64,000 nucleotides of DNA from Monilinia fructicola (Eukaryota; Ascomycota; Leotiomycetes; Helotiales; Sclerotiniaceae), in contig VICG01000002.1 in the NCBI GenBank assembly GCA_008692225.1, positions 1,504,001-1,568,000 on the forward strand. Direction: 5' to 3'. Positions within the stretch are counted from its first letter, which is position 1. Each line of letters opens with the position of its first letter. The position numbers and the translations under genes are program-made. The notes beneath the pieces were generated by a model. That model was not told the DNA's origin. It did not search any database and saw only the letters and a list, made by a program, of their open reading frames with translations. Shown piece by piece: positions 12,556 through 25,440 of the stretch.

Positions 12556-13210
12556 TTGGGTCTTGTGGTGGAAAATTGGTTCGGGGAATGGGAATGGGTA
12601 TATGATGATGCTATATAAGCGAGGCAGGCAAAGAAAGGCACATCCATGAATTTTTTGTGGCGGGTTCGTTTTACAAATTAGTAGGATGGGGAAGGGATTG
12701 GATTGAGGAAAATTACGGGTAGAAATGGATGGATGGATGGCACCGTTCACTTTGAATTCCGAGGAAATGGACTAAGGATTTGTATAATGTGTTTTTGAAT
12801 GCTCTCCAAGAGATATTGGATTCGGGGGTTTTCCTTCTTGTTGATATCATTCAGATACCTAGGTAGTTATTTGACGGGTGGAATATTTCAATGGATGTTT
12901 ATCTATTTACTTGAACCAATATTCTGGCGTGGTGTCATGTTGAATTTCTAGTGAGGAGCCGGGAGGTGGTTCGGAGCCGATGGATTTATTACCAGGCCGC
13001 TCACTCATGAGAGGTCCACAGATAGTCGGCTAATGGATAGTCTGGCGTTTCAGGGGAGGAGGCAGCGGCGGGAGGGGGTGATGATGATTTATCGTATGCT
13101 TCTTTGCCGTATGCGCGAAGTTGGGATTTCACATTACGGGAACTTGCCGTTAGCATAAGCTATGTTATGTACAACGAGAGGGGGGGATGGGAAAGGGGGG
13201 GTGGAGAGTG

Positions 13211-13275
13211 CAGAGCAGAGCAGTGCAGAGCAGTGCAGAGCAGCAGTGCAGAGCAGAGCAGAGCAGAGCAGAGCA
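13211..13275. repeat. GAGCA-type tandem repeat
   Basis: Repeated CAGAG/CAGTG pentamers run for about 65 bp, giving an apparent open frame that is pure repeat translation. Confidence 0.85.
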
Positions 13276-13383
13276 ATGTTATGTTGGGTTTCATTGGACG
13301 TATTGAGATGATGCTGTAGGGACGGGAATGCCAAGATCAAAGGCGGGCGTGGGCGTGGGCGTGGCATGGGTGTGTGAAGAGGG

Positions 13384-13384
<1 letters not shown>

Positions 13385-13415
<31 letters not shown>
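13385..13415. repeat. (GT)n microsatellite
   Basis: Uninterrupted GT dinucleotides for about 31 bp. Confidence 0.9.
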
Positions 13416-13416
<1 letters not shown>

Positions 13417-13790
13417 GAGAAGCAATCATATCGTATCGTTATGGTATGGTGCGTGATCGCGACGGAAATCACAGAAAAGTGACTCCCACCCTCCTTAATC
13501 CCGCATCGGGGATGCACCGCCGGGACGAGCGCCAGATTCGGGATCTCCGCCGTAGGGCGAAATGCTGGATATCTTTAGATCTGTTCCTGGGCGGGGTTGC
13601 GCGGGAAGGTCGAGGTTGCGGTTGAGGCGGAATGGGGGATGGGGGCGGTTGGGGTTGGGTTGGGTTGTGCTTGTGCTGGGGTGGGGATACGGTTGAGTGG
13701 TGATGTTTGGGTGGGTGGGTTGGTGGAGGGGAGGGGGAGGGGGAGGAAATGGTTTGATACGGGGCGGTTTTGGAAAGGGGTGAGGAGTTC

Positions 13791-13857
13791 GAAGGGAAGG
13801 GAAGGGAGGGAAGGGAAGGAAGGGAAGGGAAGGGAAGGGAAGGGAAGGGAAGGGGAG
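13791..13857. repeat. (GGGAA)n purine tract
   Basis: Pentamer GGGAA repeated about 12 times with small variations; strictly purine on the + strand. Confidence 0.9.
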
Positions 13858-14332
13858 TGGGAATGCGTATAGTCAGTCAGTTAGTCAGTCCGTCAGTCAT
13901 TCAGTCGGTAATGAGCATCCATTCCAATCCTCAACCTTAGAATCTAGATAGTGATCCGAGGCAATTAAGGCGCGGCAAGCCAGCGAGTCTTTCGCTGCCC
14001 CGCGTGCACGCACGGCGTCGTTTTCTAATCTAACATGGAGTCATCAGTTCACCTATATGGTATGGATTTGGGTTTTGTAGATTGTAGACTGTAAACTGTG
14101 TTTTAATGCTATGTTTGCTATATCCGTATCGGGATTATGCATGTATGTATGTAGGCCTGCCAGAAAGAAAAGGAATCCAGCTCAAAGGAAAGACACGGAG
14201 AGCATTTTTCAGCTCCAGCTTTAGCGACGAATCAAGACCCCATGTTGCATAAAGTAGTTGGAGAGGGAGAGCAGAGGATATGGTTATGCCATGGGATAGA
14301 ATTAAAAGATTGAAGTCTGTTCATATTCATCT

Positions 14333-14356
14333 GCTGTATGCTGTATGCTGTATGCT
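14333..14356. repeat. 7-nt tandem repeat, unit GCTGTAT
   Basis: Three full units plus three bases. Confidence 0.8.
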
Positions 14357-14804
14357 AGCCATGCCATTATCACGAAAATCCCTCCCTCCATTTTGGAAAA
14401 TTAAAGGATGAAAGGAAAAACAGACGAATCCAACGAATCCAACGAAAGACACCGAGAGATAGATGGATGATTAGATGGGAAGAACCATTCTAGATAGATG
14501 GAATGGATGGATGAATGAACGCAATATGATGTAATGTAGGTTAGGTGTCAGTCGAAAATGTGAACAGCTCGACTTCTTCCTGCATGCATTGACATCTTGT
14601 GTTGTTGCGAAGATGTAGAGACGTATGGTGCGATCTATTCTGCTCGATCGGGACAAACTAGTGTGAAAGTAGACCGAAGAAGAAAGTGTATGTGTAGCTG
14701 TAGCCCGGGTGTCGAAACGTATCGGGTGTCCTCCCCGTCGTCACTGCGCATAGAAAAGCGAGAGCAGTAGGAGACAGCCTCGTCAAAAGCACCAGCAAGG
14801 CAAC

Positions 14805-17450
14805 CTACCAGCCGCGAAAGGTAGTAGGTTGGCCATGACCATTAATGCGGTCTTGACGAAAGGTATCCCATTCGCTATGGATCCGTCCACTTTCAATCGC
14901 CTCTTTCTCTTGAACAGTGGGTGCCCGAATACCATAATGACCTCGTCTACCCAATGCCTGATGATTGATCGGACGCTGAACCTCATCTGTTTCGTGGAAG
15001 ATTTGCTGCTGTTCGTGATTTGCCCTAATCATATCGAGATCGGTGGCGGTGCCTCTGATGAGCCGACCCTGGGTCCGACGCGAGGAGAAGACCCGGAGGA
15101 ACTTGCGGAGATTGTTGGTGTTCCAACCAGATTGATAGCGACACCATCGTTCGATGATGATGCGCTTTTCTCGCTTGTAGTGGTCGCTTTCGCTATTCAG
15201 ATATTCGAATAGCTTGCATGACATGCACGTGGGGCGGTCTTGGTCATTGAGCTTGTAGTTGCGGATCATGCTGTATGAGAAGTAAAGCCCTAGATTCACG
15301 ACTTCGCAGGCCATACACCGGAAGTGTTCTTTCATCCTATCGAAGGGGGTGTCAGTCTTGTCATGCAGCGAGTCGGAACATCTTGATGGGAGAAGTGAAG
15401 ACATACCATTGCGAGCCCTCGGGCTTGTTGGGAACTTTGCCAGGCTTTGACTTTTGAAATTTGTCAATTCGACCGCCGAATTCTCCGTATGCGACGTGTG
15501 CAATGACATTCTCAACATCGGATAATGGACTCATGATAACCTTCAAAGTTGCTTCGACTGCCAAGCAAGGAGATTTATCCAGCCATTTTCTAAACATCGT
15601 ATGTTTAGACTCGAAATCAATACCTTGCTCTCTCGCCAGCTGAATGATAGTGCAGACTTCTTGCCAGATTGCAATTCGAGTATCCGAATCAACATACATT
15701 CCGGTATCATCCCAGGAAACACCATATGCATGCTGCTCTCCCACCTTTCTTTCGCCTTTCTTGGGGCCAACTTGATATGTCCTCTGGGGACCCACATGGT
15801 ATGCTGGGTAGAAATCCAATGAGACTTGGCGTTCGCAACCCCGACCACGATCGCGTTGGATGATATGGAGAAGTTCAATCCCATCACAGAGATGGATTAA
15901 TTCACAGTTGTAAAACTCCGAGAACTTGGAGTTTGCGCATTTCAGGAATGATGAGAGCGAGGATTTGGGTGGTGAGAAATGGAACATGATGGAACTGGAT
16001 GTTCTGTATGAATTCGCGGAAGTTGTATATGGATTGACCTGATAAAGAATAATCATCAGTGATGCTGTACGGAAAGGAGCCATCAAAACATAAGTTGAAA
16101 GGAAACCCTACACATCTTATGCAAATTCTTGACCTGTTGGAGGTAATTGATAGGCTCCCCATCTCTAGTAGGAGTGACAACCACCACTGGAGCAACACCA
16201 ACCGAGAATTCACTCTTGTCTCGTGGTATCTCACAACGTTGATAATTGCCTCCGGTGACATCCCAAATATCCTAGAAGTATCTGTCAGGCATTTGTTGCA
16301 TAATCGATAAACTGAAACTTACAGTGATAGCCATCAAGACAGCCCAAGTTTTCTGGCTGGTCCGTGATAACGCGGAAACGGTGCTATGGTTTTCCCAGAT
16401 CATCTTGAGAAGGATGGCATCGATACCCTCCACTTGAAGTAATCTAATCAAAGGACTTTGACTTTGATCATTCTTCGGATATTTGAACACATTGACCTTG
16501 TAGTTTTCGACAAACAAACCCTAAGTATGTGATTAGAATGAGTTATCATTGGGCAAGTGAATGGCATAGCATACCAACGAGGCCAACTTGTGGAATCTAT
16601 CTTCCTCGCCTGTGAAAGGCCAGTTAACCAAGGTAGGAAACTTCTCTTTTGGCTCTATGGATGTTTCTTCGAGCGTCATATTTTCCCAGGAATTTGGCGC
16701 ATTTGGATCTTCTACAACAGCTGGCTCGGAGACACCCCAATCTCCAAAGTTCGCAACAACTCCGTTAGGATTCTCTTGCTGAGGAGGGGTTGGAAATGTA
16801 TTTGCAGTTGATACTGTACCCCATGGATTTGGACGAGCTTGTGGGGTCAAGATTGCCATGGCACGCTTCTTGGTACACCACTCCGTTTCCTTCACGTATG
16901 GCGACTGCGTAACCCATGATGGGAGGGTAAACCATTTAGCGTTCTCAGGTACTGTACTCCATGCGGTTGGATCCAGGGTAGAAGGGTCGTACTTGGTGCT
17001 ACTAGTCATTGTAGGGGGCGGTGGATGTTCCCACACGGACTCATCGGTAGGCACGGAGGTATTAGTGTAGTACTTCATAACAAATGTATTTGAACCGGGT
17101 CCTGGAATAGGTCGAGTAGTCTGCTGGAGACTAGCACTACCTGGCCGGATAGTCTTCTTGTTACCAGTGCTATCAGTCAGATCAGTCTTTGCGAGGCTAC
17201 CACCCGGTTGTGATCTCTGGGCTTTCTGAGATTCCTGAGAGCCCGTGGTGGAAGTGGGAAGCGAAGGCCAAACCCATGCATTTTTTTCCTTTGGAATTGC
17301 AGGGACAAATACTTTGTGTGGTCGCTTCCAAACTGGCCCTTTCTTCGAGCTTTGCTTTCTTACAGGCACAGCATGTTTGATCCACAATTGTTCACCGTTA
17401 CTTTGACCCTCGCTGTCCTTGATCGTTTTGGCTTTGGCTTTCTTGCCCAT
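14805..17450 (-). CDS. Unrecognised 798-aa protein with C-terminal paired CxxC (putative zinc-binding) module; one frameshift
   Basis: Five exons (17450-16575, 16520-16323, 16271-16112, 16038-15407, 15336-14805); introns 51-73 bp. The start MGKKAKAK follows a probable 5'UTR intron (about 17475-17652). Residues 1-270 are basic, then Pro/Ser/Thr-rich and probably disordered. From about residue 290 the chain looks folded: GLFVENYKVNVFKYP, then SVGVAPVVVVTPTRDGEPINYLQQ, then FREFIQNIQFHHVPF. Near the C-terminus CMAC and, about 35 residues later, CMSC form a C-x2-C pair of pairs that could hold one zinc. A highly charged Arg-rich tail follows. One surplus base in the run at 15912-15915 breaks exon 4: LQVLGV should continue as YNCELIHLCDGIELLHI. 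Discounting it makes the total length a multiple of three. I do not recognise the family. Confidence 0.6.
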
Positions 17451-17474
17451 GATGGTTGATGTTTCAAAAAATCT

Positions 17475-17652
17475 AGAGAATGTTAGAATATAACATGCTT
17501 GATCATGCAGTAGTGGATAGAGGGTAAAAGTGGGTGCAATATATGAGAAACGTGAAGTTCTGAACAAGAAAGCAAATGTGATAGAGGGAAGGATAAATGT
17601 GTGTTGAGGGAAGAATGGTTGAACAACAAATGAACCCCGGTGGTAACTTACA
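17475..17652 (-). other. Probable 5'UTR intron of the 14805-17450 gene
   Basis: On the minus strand a GTAAGT donor at about 17652 and a TTCTCTAG acceptor at about 17475 flank about 178 nt just upstream of the ATG. A second GTAAGT donor sits farther upstream near 17984, so the leader may be spliced more than once. Inferred from splice consensus only. Confidence 0.45.
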
Positions 17653-19583
17653 GGTATTCAAAACTTCGATTTGGTAAAGCAAGAACTCGCGATTAATCAG
17701 TGATAGATGCTTGATGCATCAACTAAGAGTATTTGAGTTGATGCTCGTAAATGACGAGCGCTTCGTCCGACACAGTCTGTGGACAACATTAACATCAAAT
17801 TTCGACACCGGAAAAATTGCCTAGAAGATTGTTCTAGTGCGGGGTAATGACAATCCAAGTAATATGGAGAGATGGGGTTGAATAGGAACAGGTCAATTAT
17901 CAAGTGCCTGGAAAGAAGAAAAATGGTTTGAGGAGGAGGAGAATAGAAGGAGACTTTGGGAAGGGATTTCTAGGGGGTACTTACAAGTTTGTATGCGGTG
18001 GAGAGTGACTTTCCTCAAAATATCACAGGAAATAGAATATGAAATCTTTCTATTCTAAGCGAAGTGGAGCCCAGCTCAAGGCTTAAGGAGAAAGAACGAA
18101 GTCAAGAAAGCTAAGAGAGTTAAGAGAACTTTCTTCCAGGTGAAGGTGAAAAACGCGTCTCAATTTGTTGACCGAAGATATCATGAAAGATAGAGAATGA
18201 AGAAGGGGTCAACGGACAAAGCACGTAGATAGTTCGGGGGAAAGATGAAGGTTGTAAAGCTTAATGCAAGTATGGAGGACTGGGGATGGGAGGTGGAAAG
18301 GATGAATGGAAGGTTGCCGAGAAAGGTTGTCGAGAAAGGTTGTCGAGATTCTCATGTCAAGTTTCCAGCCACTTGAATTATCCAGCAAGAGAAGCTCGAC
18401 CAATTGGCTGGAGGGAAAAAAGGGATGAGGGGATGTTACGGAAGTGAATTTTGAAGTGAATGTCGTTGGGGCGGCAGAGTTTTTTGTTGGACATCAGGGT
18501 AAACATTCAATCACGGGGGAACGATTACCAAAGCTAACCCTTCAGATTGGAGGAAGAAATTATAATCTACTAGAATCATCATATTATGGATGATTCACTG
18601 GTAACTTTGATAGAACAAAGGGTGGAAAAGATCTCGATGCCATCCTCAAAAGTATTCAATATCGGACAGAGCAAATTCAATATCATGAAACAACCGTAGA
18701 AAATACATTTTGATACCAGCCCCTCGAGATACTCAAAACCTAGCCACCATAGGAAAATTCACCTCACATCCATGACCTTGGGATCTCTAACTGGCATTGC
18801 AGATTTCTATCTGTCTATCATTTGACGGTAAACCCAAGCCAGATCCGTGAATATTTCCCAACCAAAATGAGAGATGAAATCCGACGACTCCTTTTGACCA
18901 AAGGAAATCGAGTAGCATTTCAAGGAAGCCATGATGCTAGAGGCAACCGGTACCAATATAGCTTTCGCGCGAAGACTGAAGGTTTGGAGCAGTAAACAAC
19001 CACGAATGAAAAGACTTCGATATCCCCAACGTAATCCTCAAGAGAGGTCAACACCCCGTAACAAAACCTCGGGAACAACAAAAGTGCATGCCATGAACCT
19101 CAATGCTCCATTGAGTGTATGATGATGCTTCCAACTTGAATAGATATTCACCACTACAATAGAACAGCAATAGTGATTCACCCCATCATCGACAACCAGC
19201 TAGGCTGATGATAATCCTCACTTGTGTGGATCTATCTGGAGAACTATGCAATGGATCTCATCGATATCAAGCGAGACCTTGGAGTGATGATGGCGTATGC
19301 AGACATTTAGATCTGGGATGAAGAATCTCGTGAGGTTGGTTGCTAGTTGGTAGAAGAATGGCAATAGTGCGACGAGAGCGAAAATAGGAATAATAACGGT
19401 TAGACATGAAAAGATATCCATTTGTGTGATATGACCAATGTGAATCAATTGTAACAACGAAAATAGTAACAAAAATCACTCGCATCACAATCAACAAACA
19501 CGAACCAATACGTACCTGCCTACCTACCTGCCTACCTACCTACTGTACCTACCTAGGTATATCAAAGACAAACCTCGCTCCAA

Positions 19584-19607
19584 CCAGCATCCAGCATCCA
19601 GCATCCA
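19584..19607. repeat. 7-nt tandem repeat, unit CCAGCAT
   Basis: Three full units plus a partial one. Confidence 0.8.
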
Positions 19608-20260
19608 AATCCAACACGCAGCAACCGGAAAACTACCAACTCAACCCCCCAATCAAAATCTCTCTCTCACCCAATCAACAACCCCAATAGCTCCCTAGTC
19701 GAAGTGCGATTCACATGGCCACCACTCCTTCATCGCCCCCCCCCCATTCATCACCGATCATCCACCACAAACCATAATCATGATCATGATCAAAAGAACA
19801 AATAAGACATAGCATGCACATACAACGTGCGATGATGCCACAATTCTGCATCTTGCATAATCATTCCTCATTATGATCCATTGCCTATTTCCTATTTCCC
19901 AGTTGGTGCTGGCGATATGGACTTGCTAGGGGTTATCACGATTCTTACCCCTCACCCCATTCCCTGCCCTGGCTCGCATGGAGGAATTTACTACCACAAA
20001 GGGACTGGGCGTTTGCTACTTTTTCTGCGCGTCTCGTGCAAAGTGATTACTGCATCCGCGTTAGTTTCTGGCTGGGATCCCGGTCGGTAAAGGTCGGTAG
20101 GTACAGTATCGAGTTCTATGGATAGATACCGCCCATGGAACGCCATAGCACCCATCTACCGCGCCATGACGATATCCCATCACGCACTCACCCCATCTTC
20201 TCTCATATGCACCTCCTCCATAGCAGCCCAGAAAGCCCCACCGCGCCGATAAACGAATGA

Positions 20261-20302
20261 TCATTCATTCATTCATTCGTTCGTTCGTTCGTTCGTTCAT
20301 TC
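20261..20302. repeat. (ATTC)n then (GTTC)n tetranucleotide array
   Basis: About five ATTC units followed by about five GTTC units, showing a phase-preserving base change within one array. Confidence 0.85.
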
Positions 20303-22264
20303 CTGCATTCATTTGTGAAAAACAGCTGGACATCCCACTTACAAGATTGCGGAGTGGTAGGCTGATGGTAAAAAACTGAGTTTCAAAGGTGCAGCAGATA
20401 GACTCCGTACAAATGGGCTGATCGAGTCACCATGTACCTACTGTATGTAGTCTCTTGCAACACGCAGTGCGCACGCTTATCGCGATTATAGCGACCGCCG
20501 ATTCCACAGAGGGATTTTGGCACGCTCTGCCTGGGTCGCGGCTGGGGGGATGATTCGCGGAAGGGGGGGAGCGGGGATCTGGGGTGTTGTAGATAAGTAC
20601 AGTAGATACTCATGGGTAGCCCTCGATACCCTCAAGTAATACAGTAAGCAGGACGAATCCCCGCCCGAGCCCAAGCCCAGACCTACATACTGTACAGTAA
20701 GATGAACGGAGACGAAGATCGAAGTCGAGCTACAGTACAGCACCTACTGTACATCTGCCGTTGAAGGGATAGCGCTAGGGCGTGTGGAGCATGGGGCTAG
20801 AGCATGCATTGCAGTTGTGTGGAACCGTGGGAGAGATCGTGTGACGGCTGAGTGTTGAGGAGGAGGGAAGATCGCCTACCTGTAAGCTGATTTGGCACTC
20901 CGTGGAGTGTAAACGGTAGGTAGCCTAAGTAATAGGTAGTTTGTAGGTAGGCACTCGTGCCGCCAGAAAGGATTCATATGAGGGCGCTAGACGATGAACC
21001 ACATGATGATCGATTTTGCAAAGATTGTTCTTGGAATATCCATGGATCGATTGTTTAATGCGATTGGCCTTTTGCTTCTTATCTTCATTAGCGTGCTGAT
21101 TTGACTACTTTCTGGCGATACGAGTAGGTAGGTAGGAAGGACGTTTCGTTGATGCTTTGGGTAAGATCTGGGGTCTGGGAATAAATATAATGACTACCTC
21201 CGCCTACTCGAGGACTCACGGTTTCAAAATCAAGCCTTTCATCAAAGCACCCTCTTTCTTCATTATAGAGAATCCCATCCAAGGTTAGGTCAGGTTAGGT
21301 ATCTATCGTCAGAGACCCGTGGACACTCTCGGCACCAACATAAACACATACATACATACATAGATAGTACTGTAAAGACGTAAGTCTTACCAGGAGGTAG
21401 GTGCTTACTCCTCTGAACTCAAGATCATACCAACGATATACCCCGTAATCATATCATCCAAACCACAAACCATTACCACCACCTTAGAACATCCCTTACT
21501 TCTACCTAGATATGTACAGAGTAGGTGTTGGTAATTCTCTTCGCCATCAGATGATATCCAAGCACGAAGATCGCTGAACAGGGAACTAGCTACCTGCAGC
21601 GATTTAGGTCTAGGTACCTATGTATGTATGTGTGTATCTATCTATGTATCTATAAGTATATATCTATCTATTCACATTTGATTCTCCTAAATAGGTATCA
21701 ATATATATATGTGTGTGTGTGTGTATGTATGAACCCAAATATACCAATACTATCCATGGAACCATCTATAAACACCAAAAGTACCCATCACACCACACCA
21801 CACCACACCACCCCCCCCAATCCCACAGCAAACAAACATTCCAGAAGCGATACCCGCACCCTCCCTCGCAGCTCCCGTACTCCGTACAGCATTGGGCACG
21901 CATGCAACAACAAGACCCTTCCAGTTCCTCCCGAGTCCCTACTGCAGCAGAGCAGACTAGTCCCTACCCCCAATCTACCCACGCGCCCACGTGCGCCTAA
22001 TCTCTCTTACTTACATCCATCCAGGACCAAGCGTCGCCGTCGCCATGAGCGGTACCGACACGGCCATCCATCCTCCCCCTCCCGACTCGCCGCTGCCCAG
22101 TGCCCACGGACCCGGCGCGGCGCGGTGCGGTGCGGTGCGGGAAATGAGGCTTGTGAATATCGGTATCTCGTTTGGGGTGGGTGGCTGGAGGGATGGTTTG
22201 GTGCGTGGGTAGGTAATCGGTGCTGGGCGCTTGGTGCTAATACTTAGTGCTCAATGCGGGAAGG

Positions 22265-22310
22265 AAGTAAGTAAGTAGGTAAGTAAGTAGGTAAGTAAGT
22301 AGGTAAGTAG
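22265..22310. repeat. (GTAA)/(GTAG) tetranucleotide array
   Basis: GTAAGTAGGTAAGTAA-type units repeated for about 46 bp. Confidence 0.85.
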
Positions 22311-22448
22311 CTTTAGATTTAGAGCATGATTATCTGGATGGTTAAGTGGATGATTTGGGCGGGTCTGAGGGTTTGTTCTTGGTCTGTTTTTTGGTGTAAT
22401 TTTTGTAGGGGGTGGGGAGGTAGGGAGGGAGGAGGTACTCGGTAGGGA

Positions 22449-22481
22449 GATGGATGGATGGATGGATGGATGGATGGATGG
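22449..22481. repeat. (ATGG)n microsatellite
   Basis: About eight ATGG units. Confidence 0.85.
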
Positions 22482-22872
22482 GTATGTAAGATTACGTAGA
22501 TACTCTGTACTGTACGGAGTAGGTGTGTGGCTCTAGAAGGATGGATACAGTACAGTAGGATAGATTATTCATTCTGTCAAGGGGACCTTGGGATATTCCG
22601 CGGGGTGGAAGGGGGAAGGGAAGGGGAGGGAGGGTCTATGTATTCAGAAGACAAAAGGGGATGGCATGGATGGTTGTCTGTTTGTTTGGTTGTTGGAAAA
22701 GAGAAGGAAGGGTTGGTTGGTGTTTATTGGGACTTTGTCTTGGGTAAGGAAGATTGATTGATTGATTACATAGATGAATTTTTAGGGGGAGCTGGAAATC
22801 TTGGGATAATTAGATTCGGTACCGAGTAAGAGTGTATGGAAAGAATGACGATGAATCCTTGTGAGATTGGGG

Positions 22873-22898
22873 CGATGATGATGATGATGATGATGATG
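22873..22898. repeat. (GAT)n microsatellite
   Basis: About eight uninterrupted GAT/ATG units. Confidence 0.85.
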
Positions 22899-23036
22899 TG
22901 CATTGCATCCTGGTGTGAAGAAGGTCGATTATGGAGGAATCATTGATTGTAAGATCCTATTTTATTATACTCCATACTTGAATCGTTCAACGGATTGTTT
23001 GGATGGGTCGGTAGGTACCTAGGTATGTAGGTAATG

Positions 23037-23072
23037 AGTGAATGAATGAATGAATGAATGAATGAACGAATG
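23037..23072. repeat. (GAAT)n microsatellite
   Basis: About eight GAAT units ending with one GAAC variant. Confidence 0.85.
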
Positions 23073-23950
23073 ATACCTCTTGATCCCCTATTTCGTTTCT
23101 TGTAAATTTCCCCTTCTCTCTCCCCCTTGGCTGATGGTGCCTTTTCCACACCCGTGACTCCGTAGAGAGCGAGAGATACGGATGAGTACTCGGTTGGGAT
23201 TATACTACTGGCGTACGGAGGTTGCGGGATGGGCATGCAGAATCCACGCCGCGCCAACGTGAAGAATTCAAGGCGGTTCTGGATGGGATTGATGTAGGAG
23301 ATGCACATCTTTCATCGTTCCCATCGAGCAAAGCCAAAGCCAAAGCCAAGGCTTCAAGCTGAAGCGATGGAATCTTCAATCCGTAAGAGTCATTCTTCAT
23401 TCGTTATTCTTGATCGTAGAGATGCTCGATAGGGAGGGAGGGAGGTACGTAGATATCCATGTACTAGGTCCAGGTACAAGTGATCAGATAGGTACCTACT
23501 CCCCGTATAGACAGACAGACATAAATCAATCGATACCCAAAACCTCGTATAATACAATACAATATAATGACCCGCCCGTCTCCCTTCCAAGTTCCCTCCC
23601 CTTCCCTTCCCTTCCCAAAACCTCCCCACAACCTCCCAACATCTTCCCGAAACCCCTCAAGAATATCCCAAACCCTTTCCATGTTGCAGTATCTATCTAT
23701 GCACCTCCCTATCTCCCTCCAGCATTCATTCACTCTGTCTGAGAAACATCCAAGAGGAATTAAGTTACCATTGCCATTTCCATTTTGACTCAGAGTCTGA
23801 GTCTGAGTCAGACTCTGACTCTGACTCTGACTCCGAGAGTCTACAGAGTCTACAGAGTCAAACTCGGAATCAATATCAATGTCAATGTGAACGTCTATGT
23901 AAACGAATATCAAGGTCCCACCACCTACTTCCCTAGGGAGTAGTATTAAT

Positions 23951-24004
23951 ATAAACCATAAACCATAAACCATAAACCATAAACCATAAACCATAAACCA
24001 TAAA

Positions 24005-24087
<83 letters not shown>

Positions 24088-24092
24088 ACCAT
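23951..24092. repeat. 7-nt tandem array, ATAAACC then ATAATCC
   Basis: About 20 units over 142 bp. Roughly eight ATAAACC units are followed by about eleven ATAATCC units, closing with one ATAAACC. The two variants are in separate blocks rather than mixed. The minus strand reads as a meaningless MDYGLW repeat peptide. Confidence 0.9.
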
Positions 24093-25130
24093 AGAGAATT
24101 AATATAATACAATATGCAAGCTTACCTACCTAGTACGTATATCTCTACCTGCCCCTACCTGCCCGTGTCAGGCCATCAGGGTTTGTTCATGGGATTATAG
24201 CACATACACTGTACGCCGTAGTTATCACCGGTACAGTATCAATCCTACCTACCTACTTACCTACCTATACGTAGCCATACTCCATAGAAAGAAAGGAGAC
24301 GGAGGAATGGAACATCGAGGAGGGGATTGATACAGTCAGTACTCTGTACAGTAGATGGAAGCATCAGGGATGATGGAATGGAATGGAATGGATGGGATGG
24401 GATGGGTAGATGATAGATACTCCGTAGATGATAGCATCAGGGATGATGGATGTTTGACGTTGATGCTCGAGGAAGGTAAGGTGTGCACTGTGGAGGGAAC
24501 GAGGTGCGATGAAAGAAATGCAGAGGGCGTGCGTGAGATTTGCAATGCGAGTCTACAGTACAGTGAGTAGGGTAGGGAGGCCATGGCACTGCACTGCACT
24601 GCACTGCACAGCACAGTACTGAACTGTAGATATTTAGCGCGGTGGACGGAGGGCCAAGGTTGGGTTTGTAAGATGGATGGATGGATTTATTGGGTGCTGA
24701 GAACTTTGGGCTGGCTCATCTTGTCGCTGTGGATGGATCATGCATGTCTGCAGTAAGCGACGGGTGTCTGGGTAGGTAGATGGCAGGTAGATACAGTACT
24801 GTCCTCCGGATGTATGACGGGAACTTGGGAGGAATATTACGTGCGTGGAGTGGGAGTGGGAGGGGGTATTTCGTCTTGTTGTTGGTGCCCATCATTCGTA
24901 TGTATCATGTACTTATGGGTATGGGTATGTGTGTATGGATGGGTGTGTGTATGACGATGATGCTGTACCGAGAAAGTCTTTGCATCATGAGCCATTGACC
25001 TAGGTATGTAGATAAGCATAACACCATCCAAACCTTCTTTCGCCTCCTCTCTTTCTCGCACCAGATAATTAATACACCGATAGGGAGAAAAGGGGGGAGG
25101 AGAAGCACTAAAGAAAGGATAAGAGGGGCT

Positions 25131-25156
25131 CGTGAGTCGTGAGTCGTGAGTCGTGA
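25131..25156. repeat. 7-nt tandem repeat, unit CGTGAGT
   Basis: Three full units and a partial one. Confidence 0.8.
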
Positions 25157-25420
25157 AGCCTAGAAAGTCTTTGCGCGGTACCAGGGGCAATTGGGAAATG
25201 GGAAATGGGAATGGGGCCATGGGCACGAATAGGAGCGTGAGCTTGGTCGTTTCCGTGTTCTGTGCTTGGGCGGGCGTTCTGTCCATGTGAACAAATAATG
25301 TGAGAGCAGAGTATCTGACGAGTGGTGAAGTGTCTGGTTCTCGGGTTCGGTTGGTCGAAAGGGTATGTGTCGGTATGTGCAGCGCAGGAGGATATGGCAT
25401 CGCTGGTTTGTCTGTTGAGG

Positions 25421-25440
25421 TGTGCAGTGTGCAGTGTGCA
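25421..25440. repeat. 7-nt tandem repeat, unit TGTGCAG
   Basis: Almost three units. Confidence 0.75.

Larger units (their letters stand above)
12650..14804. other. Non-coding stretch with low-complexity DNA
   Basis: No gene supported. It contains GAGCA/GTGCA repeats (13211-13275), a (GT)n tract (13385-13415), a (GGGAA)n tract (13791-13857), AGTC-type repeats (13870-13907) and a 7-nt tandem (GCTGTAT, 14333-14356). Confidence 0.5.

Noticed and set aside
13134..13517. 127-aa minus-strand frame
   Set aside because: Composed of GT and GAGCA repeat translation (His/Thr and Cys/Ser/Ala runs).
23464..24078. 204-aa minus-strand frame with MDYGLW repeats
   Set aside because: Most of it translates a 7-nt tandem array and other simple repeats.
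23951..24092. Heptamer repeat as an internal telomere tract
   Set aside because: The unit ATAAACC/ATAATCC does not match TTAGGG or TTTAGGG type telomere repeats.
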